Source: Circinella minor
Lineage: Eukaryota > Mucoromycota > Mucoromycetes > Mucorales > Lichtheimiaceae
Reading direction: 5' to 3'
Length of the DNA: 64,000 bases
NCBI GenBank assembly: GCA_016758965.1
Contig: JAEPRB010000141.1
Span: 1-64,000, forward strand
Part shown: positions 50,075-61,100 of the stretch, in pieces
Position numbering within the stretch: position 1 is the first letter of the stretch
Layout: every line of letters begins with the position of its first letter
Notes under the pieces: generated by a model
What the model was told of the DNA's origin: nothing
Seen by the model: only the letters and a program-made list of their open reading frames with translations
Databases searched by the model: none
Made by a program: the position numbers and the translations under genes

Positions 50075-50511
50075 TGAGTTATATTTAAAAAGAAAGTAGA
50101 AAAGAAGGAAGAAGAACAATATAAGTCCGTGCTTAAACAAATAATAATAATAAAAAAAAGTGTGGTGAGAGTTCTGGTTGTTGGTGTAACAGACCATAAA
50201 AACTACTTATTATAAAGACAGCTTTTTCATTAGTTTATATGGCAAATATTCACGCGCTTTTTTTTTTTGTACAACTGTTTTGGCATATGAGAAAGCTATG
50301 AAAGAATCTTCTATTGTCTAGATTTATAATCATTTGTTTTTTGTTTTCTGGTACATACAATAACGATGATATTTAATGTGAATACTCCACATTTTATATA
50401 TTTATTTCCAATTAAAGATTGTATAGTATTACACTATTATCCTTTTTCCATAATCTTGCATGTTATATATCAACACAAATAATCAAATAAACTATTTATT
50501 AATAATATCTT
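50075..50511. other. Intergenic: promoter of peroxin B and 3' flank of VPS34
   Basis: About 440 bp, AT-rich, with a poly-A/T run near 50259-50268. No gene is seen. Confidence 0.6.
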
Positions 50512-53500
50512 TTAACTTCTCCAATACTGAGCCCATTTATGTACAGTTTCCATAATTTGTGGGAAAAGTGCATTTACACTTTCAGAAATAAGACTTTGGA
50601 AATAGGCAATTGCTGCTTCTTCTGATAAATCCAATCGAAACTTTTCTTGTACTTTAATAACTGCTTTATCAGGTTCAATCTTGATATCAGGTACATTGGC
50701 ATCCACCATTAAAGCAAACAAATTAAGAATAAGGTTAGCGTTTCGTCTGAGTGTTGTAAATGCTGTATAACAATATTGTCGAAATTTGCTATAATGACGT
50801 GAATTAGCCCCACCCATAGCTTCAATCATTTCTTTACATAGCTTCATGGGTGGTGGGAATGGTTTTGGATCACGACCCAAAATAAATCCAAAATCAACAT
50901 GGAATAAGTGTCCTATATAATATAATATAACAATAAGTTCATATAGCTTATGTCAATGTAAAAGACGAAGATAACAGAGTAAGAAAGGAAAAGTGGCTCT
51001 TACCGTCAGGAGAAAGTAAAAGATTATCTAAATGTCGATCACCTACGCCTAATAAATAAGTAATAACACAATAACCAGCTTATAAATAGCTTTGGATTAG
51101 TGAATTTTGCCGTGTACAGCAATAGATTTATCTTTTCTCATTGTTTAGAACTTACCACAACTTCGAATATAAGTTTCCATGACTTGAGGATCAACACCTG
51201 ATACATTTTCAGGTCCATCATCTGGATGATGTTGTTTCAAAAATTCAACAATACTATTTTGATATTCATTTAATACTGCTGCCAATGGTTTGGATGGTAT
51301 AAATTGAACTAATCCTTGTTCTGGTCCTGTAGCCAATACTTTATAAGGTGTTAATTTCAAGTCAAGATTTTCTTTACGCAGTAATTTATCCATCAACGTA
51401 ATAATCTGAATTACAAGTTGATCTTGTCGTAAATCATCTCCAGTTTTGAAAATAACCTAAAAACATATAAATTATATAATTTAAATCATCTATAATAGCC
51501 TTCCCTCCACACAAAGCACACACAGACACACACACAAACAGATAAATTTATCTTTTCCCTCTTAACTTACCGGATACTCTGTCTGGTCTTGACAAATGAA
51601 TGTTAATCTTAATGGTTGTAAATTACTATTAAAAATACCGGATTTTGCTGAATAAAAAAAAATATATATTAGCTTTTTTATAGCCTTATGGATTGCTTTG
51701 AAATGAATATTTAAGTTAAAAAACAAATATTTACAAGGATTAATTCCGCATACTGTTTTAGTTGGATCAAGAGGTAAAGGAAGATTAGGTATATTGGATA
51801 ACATTCCTTTAGGATCTGATAATATTGCACGTAATTTATCAACCTATATCAAAAATTGAAACGGATTTTTTTGTTAATATTGTATTACATAACACATATT
51901 TATACCAAAAAAGAAAGCATGATAATAACCTTTTTGGCTCGAACATCTTTCAAGGCTTTAATTTCATCAGATAAATCAGAAAGTGTTTGCATTAATTCTC
52001 CTTGTTGTCGAAGTATATCACGTCGTTTATGACCATTAGGTACCTGTTATTATTATTTTATATTTATAAAATTTGATGTATCATTTTTATGTAGACATTT
52101 AATATCATCATTTAAAAAAATTAGTAATTGTTTTCAAAATATATAAACAAAATGTATATATGTTACCTCGAGTATTGCTTTGAAATAATGGTACGCTACT
52201 TTAGCATACATTTTACCAACTACTTTATCCTCACATTCAACCATTAAATACCAATGGAAATAATTGCCAAGAATAGGGTTTCGAATAGCACGATCAATTA
52301 AAAATTGTACAAGTGAAGAGTCATAGGTTTGAGGACCTTTATCCACTAAATGTTCAAATTTGAGAGCTTGAACAAGTTGAAGTAGATATAATAACAAGTC
52401 CTGTAGATCAAATATGAGTAAGCGTACAGAAAATAAATAGAAAAATCACGCATTATCGTAGTATTTAATGTATGAGTGCCATACATACAACAATAATTGT
52501 ATAATAAGTACTTACATCATCATCTGCTTTTCGTAATTGATTGACAGCATAAGATCGTACAGAACGATTACTGAATTCTTTACCTAATAATTCAAGAGCA
52601 TCATCTACATCAATATCAACCCAAAGAGGTAACAAGTCAACGGCTTGACGCACTTCAGTGGGATCTGTCCATACAACACATTTGAGAAACTTTGTAAGTG
52701 CCTAAATTGGAGGAAAGAATATAAGTATAAAAATGTTATCTATATCATCCATTTTTTTTCTGTTCATTAATCCACGATAATAAATGACACATTTTTTTGA
52801 AAAATAGATGTTACCCTTTTATCTCGAGTAAGATAAAATCTGAACTTCCAAACAAGATCTTTTTCTTCTGTTGTTAATGTTTGTGTTGGTGGATAAGACA
52901 TGATATTCTAGAAAAATAAATGCATCCGGTCAATTGTTATATAATTTTTTAAAAGATAGAAAAAAAAATGTATACAGGTTAAAAGAAAAACTTACATTTA
53001 ATTCATCACGGATCTTTGGGTTGGGTTTCAAATCACGATCCAAAGGTCCGTTTCTATGGCTACGAACTAAACGACGATGTTTTGCTTCTACTGGATTATC
53101 ACGAACAATATCAAGATCAAGAGCAAGGGAATAATTCTGTGGGTTATCAGTAGGATGGGTATTAATTGATTGTACTTGATCCGTGGTATCACTGTACATG
53201 GGTTGATTCATAGCGTTTGCAATAGCAGCATTTGTTTGACTGGATGGTTGTTGTGGATTGGATAGTGCTGTTGCTACACTTGGAAGTGCATATTCCTAAA
53301 ATGATCACAATTAAATTCTTTTTATCAGTATTTTTTTTTGACAAAAATAGTAATGATTATTTTAAATACCATTTCTCCAAATACAACAGGAAAATCAAAT
53401 TTAGGAAGATCAACATAAAGTGCCATTTCAGTTGCTTTTTCTGCTGCTTTCTACATATATAATTAGACTTAATATTTCCCTTCCTTCCTTCTTCGTGTAT

Positions 53501-54724
53501 TTCTATTCCGTTAATCCTTTATTGCTTACTGCATGAATTTGTTCGATTTTTCTAAATGCTAATTTATCTAACCATTCAACAGGTCGTATATCTCCACAGT
53601 CATACCGTTTTACTAGCTATTACATACATTATTCAACTTTTTTTAATAAATAGATCCATAAATAACATATTTCCCTATCACACACATATCTTCGAATACA
53701 TATTTATAAACAAATAAAAAAAAGTTTCACCTTTTCTAATTTTTCCATATCATCATCCATTTTAATTTTACTTGGAGTTGTTGTATTCACTCGGCCATCT
53801 GCTTCTTTTCCAGTCCAAATATGTAACTTCTGTTTTCCTCGACGTAAAGTACTTAATAAATTCATCCATCATCAAAAAATAAAAAGTTAACAAAAAGGAA
53901 CTCTATACGAGAAAAAAAAAGGATCATCTCGCTTCCTTCATTTTATAATGCACAATTAAAAACAAAAATTAAAATTACTTACAAGTGTTTTCCAAATAAT
54001 TCTAATGTTGTACCACCAACAGGCACAGGTTTTCTTGGACCTACAATATCCCATACAGTTATAGCACATTGAGCTGAAGATGGTAAATCACAATATTTTA
54101 TTGGTAAAGTCAACCATTCATTCCAACTAATAATAATAAATAGTTGTATATCAGTTCCAATGCGCATTTTATGGGGGGAAAACCCCATTATTATCAGTTA
54201 AAATATCATCCTCCCTCTCCCAAAAAAAGGTAGATACGTTACGAATAATGATTTGTAAATGCCTTATAGCTTGTGCGAACTGGTACTGTCAAAGGTTTAT
54301 TATCACCATATAATTGAACTGTTACATAAAAATCAGAGTTGGGGCTAGAAGAGTTGTTGTCAAAAAGTCGGTTCAGTGTCACGTCAGTATTCTTTTTCTT
54401 CTTCAAGATCGCACCTAATCAATCTTTTTTTTTCCTGTACAACTTTGTAAAAAAGTGATTGAATAAGAGTACCTTTCAGAAATATCTCGTTCATTGGTCC
54501 ATTGTTTTCGATCGTATGACCCTTCAAGAGTAGCACTTGATGGTGTATGTTTTTATAAAAAAAAAAGGTACATACGTGAATATAAATATAATATAAATGG
54601 TTATTGAATAAAAACCAAATTAGACAATTTGAGTGGTTTATTATGATAGTTAAATTTTGATAAATTACATTCGAATGGATACTGGTAGTTGAACGTCTTT
54701 GCTTAAACAATATGAAAAATCCAT
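50512..54724 (-). CDS. VPS34: Class III phosphatidylinositol 3-kinase Vps34
   Basis: Seventeen exons: 54724-54669, 54535-54473, 54344-54243, 54126-53983, 53851-53731, 53616-53530, 53450-53370, 53295-52996, 52907-52815, 52701-52516, 52400-52167, 52043-51930, 51843-51735, 51647-51571, 51456-51156, 51048-51004 and 50912-50512. All are in phase, giving about 837 residues (yeast Vps34 875). The enzyme makes PI3P for endosomal sorting and autophagy, in complex with Vps15. An N-terminal C2 domain ([23 protein letters not shown]…[11 protein letters not shown]) is followed by the helical PIK region ([19 protein letters not shown]). The kinase domain has [15 protein letters not shown], the catalytic loop [12 protein letters not shown] and the activation DFG in HVDFGFILG. 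The C-terminal helix ends HKWAQYWRS, the conserved membrane-binding tail. Confidence 0.96.
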
Positions 54725-55660
54725 GGTCGTATATTTTTATATGTAGCATGAAAAAAGAGGAGAGCGGAAAACGCAGCAACTAAAGCAGAGTTTGAAAAAA
54801 TAAGGCAAGTTGGGGATCACAGGGAGTCGGGTCTGAAGTGCCTGGGCCCAAAAATTAGCGAATCAATTTTCGAGATAGTCTCTGAAACAATGTGAGACAA
54901 CCTATCAAATTCTGAGATAGTCTCTTTTGTACTACGCGAAAAAGCGCATGCTTTTCATACTCCTCTCTTTTTGCATGACAATTGATAATGTCAAAATAAA
55001 AAGGCTCCTGTCACTTTATTTCTTTTTCCTTTTGTTTTTTACTTTTTTTAACAAAAAAGAATACCGGAAGCCCATTTAGATTTAAGACCAAGCCAAAAGA
55101 AAGAAAAAAGGGTGGTGTTAATCCAGACGGTGGGAGACATAAAAAGCAAGTAGCAGGCCAAACATTCCTAAATTTTGGATCAACTCTAACCATCCATTGA
55201 TCATCAAGAAACGAGTAATTCCACTTTTAACATGGTTCGTTAAAAAAAAATTAATAAATATCGTGATCAAACAGTAGAAGGTGATAGTATTGATTATGTA
55301 TAGGCCCCAATTATCATTGAGTATTTTGAGAAGTTACAAAATCGTATTGTTGAGGATGGCAAGTAAGGACCACGAGAATATAGTCAAAAGCATAGTACGT
55401 ATCTCTCAGAATTAACCACATAAGCAAGAGATGAAAATTATTGCCAGCGATATACTTTTATAAATAGGCGTGTATAAAAAAGTATTTAAAAACATAATCA
55501 TAATTTGGAAAAAGAATCAATGTGTGATCAGTAAAGAAGATTGTTTATTTACAGCTATATACAGTAGGTATATTATACAAATATTATTTACAAAAGGACT
55601 ACAGTACTATAAAGTATTAAAAATACTTGTATCGTGGCAAAGAAGACCTGACTATTATAA
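54725..55660. other. Intergenic: VPS34 promoter and BRCT gene 3' flank
   Basis: About 935 bp. The VPS34 side (54740-55200) is less AT-rich and holds a repeated palindrome (listed separately). Around 55256-55420 a plus-strand frame with two stops reads KYRDQTVEGDSIDYV, stop, APIIIEYFEKLQNRIVEDGK, stop, GPREYSQKHSTYLSELT. This looks like a decayed coding segment of unknown family. Confidence 0.45.
54872..54925. promoter_or_regulatory. Two copies of palindromic GAGATAGTCTC upstream of VPS34
   Basis: GAGATAGTCTCT occurs at 54872-54883 and again at 54914-54925, start-to-start distance 42 bp (about four helical turns). Each copy is an inverted repeat, GAGA-TAG-TCTC. They lie about 150-200 bp upstream of the VPS34 start codon. 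Paired palindromes at helical spacing suggest a dimeric DNA-binding protein. The factor is unknown. Confidence 0.45.
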
Positions 55661-57812
55661 CTATTCTACTACGAATTGATCCAGTTGCTTCATACTTTGT
55701 CGTAATGATGTTATAATAACCACATCCTTGTTATAGACTCTGTAACCCATTCTACGTAATCGAGATTTTTCAACTTGATTGATCGGATCTATAATCACTA
55801 AATTACAAGAGTTGGAGTGATCCAATTCTTTAATCTTCTTCATCATCTAAGAATACCCCCAACAATAACAACTGGATATTAGATTTGACTTGATGTAGAC
55901 TAGTGAAAATCTTATTTCACATTATATTTCTACTTACTTGACCTCCAGCTGATCTTACAATCTGTTCCAAGGTGATTCTTTCGCTGTTTGATCCTAAAAA
56001 ATAAATTTTATAACCTTGAAATAAAGTTCCTGTTTTGCTTGGTGGATCAGTTGCTTGTCGACCTTTACGAGCTTCTTCAAGGCTATCTCGAAGATTAAAC
56101 ATTTGTTCTCTTTCGACTATTTCATCAACGAGAGGGAATTCATCGGGGTCCAATAACTTCCCATCTTTAATTGATGCATCCAGCCATTTTTTTGTTGTAA
56201 TCTTCAATCCCAAGTTGACGGCAGATAAAAATTTGACTGTTCGTAATATATTTCCATTTGTAATAAGATGAGTGGCCTTGTATACATCTTCAGTTAAGGT
56301 AACATTTAATTTCTGAATTTCCTATGAACGTATATCAAGAAGCCAGTGAGCTTATCCGTGATCAAAATATAATACATCTACACTATATATATGTGTATGT
56401 GTGTATTCTTGGGGGCAGTTGACCTTTTTTATACCAGTAAGACTTTCGGTAAAGCCTGTGAACAACAAGGTAGCTGCTTTTGATCTTTTGCTTCGTCTTG
56501 CTTTAAAAGATGATGGTAATGATGGATTATTGATACCAACAGAAAGAGATGCTAATAAAGTGGCAGAAGTTACAGTAGATGAATTAATATTAGAGCTTTC
56601 TGTTGATGTAGTAGCGGTAACGGCTTTTGTTGTCGTTCCGGTCGCTGTAGCAGTTGTAGCAGTTGTAGCAGTTGTTGTAGGTGTAGCAGCTGTTGTAGTT
56701 GTTATTGCTGATAATGGTTGTCCTTCAGGAATATGTCCTTTTTGACGTGTGGGTTGTCTTATTTGAATCTTTTTATTATTGCTGGTATCAGAAGTCGATA
56801 TTGTTAATTTGGTATATTCTCGAATGTATTTGTTGGATACTAAATTCTTCCAATTCTTTTTAGAATGTTCAACGCATTTTGGTGATTTTTCATTTTTTTT
56901 GTACCAGCGGTTAATTATTGTTGTGTCAATAGCCGCAGGAGAAATTTGTGTTTCTTGAAAATTAATGTACTTCTCCCGACATGGTTGATGAATAATCCAG
57001 TTGTTGAAACAATCTTCCAAAAACTTGTAATTCACTACGCATACATTCATGTTAATTGCTCGTCTATACTGGTCGCTTTGATTACTATTATCGTAATATC
57101 ATATATTGGTAAAAAAAAAAAAAAAACGAGAGTTACATTATGGTACAATCAGCCCCCTTATAATATTTATTTCTATTACCTTTTGAAGATGGCATAATCG
57201 ACTTCAGGACAAATAAAAGGACAAAACACAAAGCCAATCGCATATCCAATATACTTTACATATTGACGTTCCATCCCCAAAAATTCTTCGACACTAAAGG
57301 TCTATAAATACTATATTATTTATTGTATTCACATATCCTCTTCTGTATGTACCAATTGTTATTTTTTAGAGAAAACTTACTTTATTATGTGAGCCTGGTA
57401 CTGCACCAATTGGTAAAGGATAGTCCATAATGGTCATAGTTGGATCGTGGAACTTTTCTCGATAGCTGGTATTGATAAGCCATTGTTTATTTGCAACATA
57501 CTTATTATGCAATCCAGCCAAGCGATACTCATCTTGAGAACGGTTTTCAACAACTGCAATTGTCACATTGTTTTTCTCATATTTTGTTGTTATTTTTGCT
57601 CCAGCATTCAGTATATGACTTAAGGCTTCTTCTTCTGTTTTCGTCAATGAAGACTTCATAGTAGATGATAAAAATAAAACATGATTTTTCATGTATTGTG
57701 CTTTGGGCTGAACATTGATGATTTTGATAAACTTTGAACTATCGTGAAACTGTGAACCTTGCAAAGGATATATCGGTGGGTTACCGACTGGGTCATAAAG
57801 ATCGATTGTCAT
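55661..57812 (-). CDS. Multi-BRCT domain protein (Brc1/Rtt107/PTIP-like)
   Basis: Five exons: 57812-57381, 57301-57180, 57063-56424, 56321-55938 and 55846-55661, about 587 residues. BRCT domains bind phosphopeptides such as gamma-H2A at DNA damage. The N-terminal part has a BRCT-like unit (KNHVLFLSST…ILNAGAKIT…NKQWLINTSYRE, about 38-125) and a second one split by introns (YVKYIGYAIG…VCVVNYKFLEDCFNNW). A linker very rich in Thr/Ala and basic residues follows. A C-terminal tandem pair comes last: LLFTGFTESLTGIKK…ATHLIT…GLKITTKKWLDASIKDG and FQGYKIYFLGSN…IVRSAGGQ. The donor of the third intron is GTCAAC, weaker than usual, but it restores the BRCT core (GIKKEIQKLNVTLTEDV). Order and tandem C-terminal BRCTs point to the Brc1/Rtt107/PTIP group. 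The gene is head-to-head with the Fanzor-type gene. Confidence 0.8.
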
Positions 57813-58147
57813 CTTTATATGTACAACAGAAAAAGGTAAAGAAAAGCTAAAGTCAAAATAATGAGGAAAGAAAATTAAATATCAGTTGATGAATATTGAT
57901 CCCATTAATACGTACTTATTTATTTCTCATAAAAAATATACTATATATAATATATTAATGTTCTTTATATTGTGCCTCTATGTAATAATGATTTTTTATT
58001 GGCTCAAAAATGATAAAAATCTGTGTTTGAGATCCATCTATCAGTTTTTAGTTTTATTCTTGACAATAATCCTATCGTATATTCTACACTTTTCTTCTTT
58101 ATTCTTTTTTTTTTACATCTTTTTATATTATCGTTAAATTATAAAAT
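57813..58147. promoter_or_regulatory. Shared divergent promoter, BRCT gene and Fanzor-type gene
   Basis: Only 335 bp separate the two start codons. The sequence is AT-rich with T-rich tracts before the plus-strand start (58081-58130). No obvious inverted terminal repeat or target-site duplication could be recognised by eye. Confidence 0.5.
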
Positions 58148-61100
58148 ATGGCTAGAACGTTTGAAGTTGGATATGATCCTATGGCTGTTGATGATCCAGC
58201 TAACAAGAAAGTTACCCCGAATGTGACGATTAATATGAGCCAAGGTAATTTAAAAGAAAAAAATGGGCTTTTTTTTTTGCTCTTGATAAAATCATCACTT
58301 TGGGTGAAAGACAGTGCATCTTATAAATAAAATTATACATATTACTAGATTATTTGAACCTAGCTATAAATCCTCAAGCTGCATGTACGTTAGAAAGTTC
58401 CCCAGATGATGACTATATTATATATGAGCGAGTTTATCAAGCAGCACGAGGAAAGCCTATCGGTCCTGGCTCAAATAATAAAGCAATCAAATGGTTGAAA
58501 GAACATTACTTAGAGCTGTCTAAAGAAGAAACCAATAATAATGCCGCCCATATTTGCAAAATCATAAATAATATAACAATGGAAAATCGTGCGGTACAAA
58601 TTTGTTTTAGTAACGGTACTTCAAGAACTATCAAAGGCCTCCTTGCTCTTGTTGGATTGGCACATTTTTATCAAGTAAAAATTTTTTTATTCTCTACAAA
58701 AAAAAAGCCAATTGTTATAACCCCATCCGCCCATTATTCTGTCATTGGCGTGTTACACAGCATTGATTTACAATATAATACCAGTATTTACATGCCACTA
58801 CAACTCACTGATCGACAATTTGTTCGCCCCGATGTACCATCAAGACCTACATCACCATCAACATCACCATCATTATCATTGACCCGCGCAGCTCATTTTC
58901 GAGAAGAAGGTGAAAGAAAACCAAAAAAGTCATCACGTGGATCTCTAAATGTCTCCAAGGATGAATTGTTAGACATTATTTTAAATCATATGTAAGCTTT
59001 CTTTTTACTTATAACTCATATGTACCTTTTTTTCTCCGACTTGTACTAATGATATAACTACATATATATATATATATATATATAAACCCGATAGCGATTA
59101 CTCTGTAAAATTATGTTATCACGATAATGTGATTAGTGGAAGAATGACAAATGAGGATTTAAAAAAACAACGCCCATCACTCAGTAGTAGTCGACTGCCT
59201 GGTCATTTTTGGGATGATTTAGCAAAATATTTTATAAGTAATCATGGTGTCAATCCAACCATTGATGGTAACGCTGTTAGAAATCGATCGTTGTTTCTCA
59301 ATTATAGATGGTCTGATATTTGGGAAGAAGAACTTAAAAAAATCATTGATCGTGCACCTGTCTCGATCTTGGAATCGATGGATGTTGATTACACTATAAT
59401 TTTGCCAAGCCCTAGTGAGCAACAACATGACGTAAATGAAACTTTTGAAGCAGTAAGTTACGTTTTAAATCGATAAACCATATGTTTCTTTTTGGAAAAC
59501 ATGAATAAAGAAACCAACCAGCTAATATACATATATGATATATTTATTAGTTGGATGAAGATGGCAGCACAGCATTGGGAACTGACTCCCAAGAAGGAGA
59601 GTTAACTGAATCTGAAGAGTTATCTGGAAAAGATAATAATAATAATGATAATAAAGAACAAGAACAGGATAACGAAGATTTTGAAATGATTGTAGATGAC
59701 GCTTGTATTTTCAGGACTTAAAAGATGAACAGGTAATTTCTTTCTTTCCCACGCTCATATTAAACAATCAAATTTAAATGATTTGTATCAAATAACCAAG
59801 TATTATAATTTTTCACTGACCTAGATTATACGAAATGCAATTATATCAGAGAAGCTAGTAAAAGAAAAAGTTTTTAAAACCGTTTGTACTTCTCTACACC
59901 ATGCTCTCCGTGAAGATATCAGTTATACTTTTTTCTGTACTCGCTTGGAACAACAACAAAGAAAATGTTCCAAAGAAATATCAAAAATATTTGAAATTAG
60001 TAGCGAATTAACTATGATGGTATGTTTATATGATTTTACAGTTCTTAACCTAAAATAATGCATCTTTTTCAAAATCCTTTATTATAATTACTTATTCCAT
60101 CTTCTTCTCCAATACCCTTTACTCCACTTTTTTTTATACAAACAAGCTCGTCCAAGGAGAATTAGCAAGAATATACGGTGACACAAATGGAACAGTCGAA
60201 TTCAAAGTGGAATCATGGATCCCTTCAAAATTCAACAAAGCACAAGATAATCAATCTTATAGCGTTTGGATACCGAACTCCTTGATTGTGAAAAAGTTCC
60301 AAAAATCCAAATGCTTATCATACGACTATTTCTCCCAGGCTTCTACAGTAGTACTAGGCAGAAAAAACTCCAAGAATAAATCAAAGTATGTATTATAATT
60401 TTTAAGCAACTAGTTGATCTTACTAAAGAGGATCGTACGGATTATTAATTATATATATTGTTCGATTTTTCGTATAGTGAATGGATAGCTACTATGGAAA
60501 AAATTAAAGAACGTGTTTCAGTTCCCGATATTGAAAATTTTGTACATAATCAACCCTTTAAGGATGCTTTAGTCAATACCACCACTGCTATAACAAATAT
60601 GTGGTCACGAAAGAGATTAACCCATGATCTTAGAGTTTTGATCCGTGTATTATTAAGAGTACGGCTTCGTCCTGAAAAGTTTTCACGATATATCGAATAT
60701 CGCACATCAAAAAAGAAGGCAAAGAATGATGGTGACAATGATGATGCAAAGAGTAAAAACGATCAAGACTCAAGTAACGTGAAGAATGATCGAACTTGGT
60801 ATTCCAAAAATAAGTTCATCTGTGATGAACTTGGTGAAAAACTCCAATCAACAGATCCAAACAAGCAAGCAATTGCAATGAAGTTATTCCAAAGATTAGT
60901 TGTGAGTAATAACCCAACAGATAATACATCAACAACTGTTTCTGTCAGTAACATTGACCAAGGTGATGATCTGGAAGATATTGAAGATCTTGATTTTGAC
61001 GACGATGATGAAGACGAGCAGGAACATACCAACCTTCTTGTCAAAAGCGATGAAAACAACAGTTCATCATCACCAAAAGCAACAGAGTTACAAAATGAAA

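Noticed and set aside
56401..56745. 114-codon Val/Ala-rich plus-strand frame
   Set aside because: It is antisense to the Thr/Ala-rich linker of the BRCT gene and a compositional artefact.
57813..58147. Search by eye for terminal inverted repeats or target-site duplications around the Fanzor-type gene (also 63392-63792)
   Set aside because: No matching ends were recognised. A computed self-alignment of 57.5-64 kb plus sequence beyond the window would be needed to decide.
58682..58716. Very short intron in the Fanzor-type gene at FYQ|GTAAAAATT
   Set aside because: The frame is open without splicing, and the segment would be only about 35 nt with a poor acceptor.
59062..59084. (AT)n runs here and at 2292, 6030, 34518 and 36486 as possible functional repeats
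   Set aside because: They are simple dinucleotide microsatellites in introns or spacers, as expected in an AT-rich genome.
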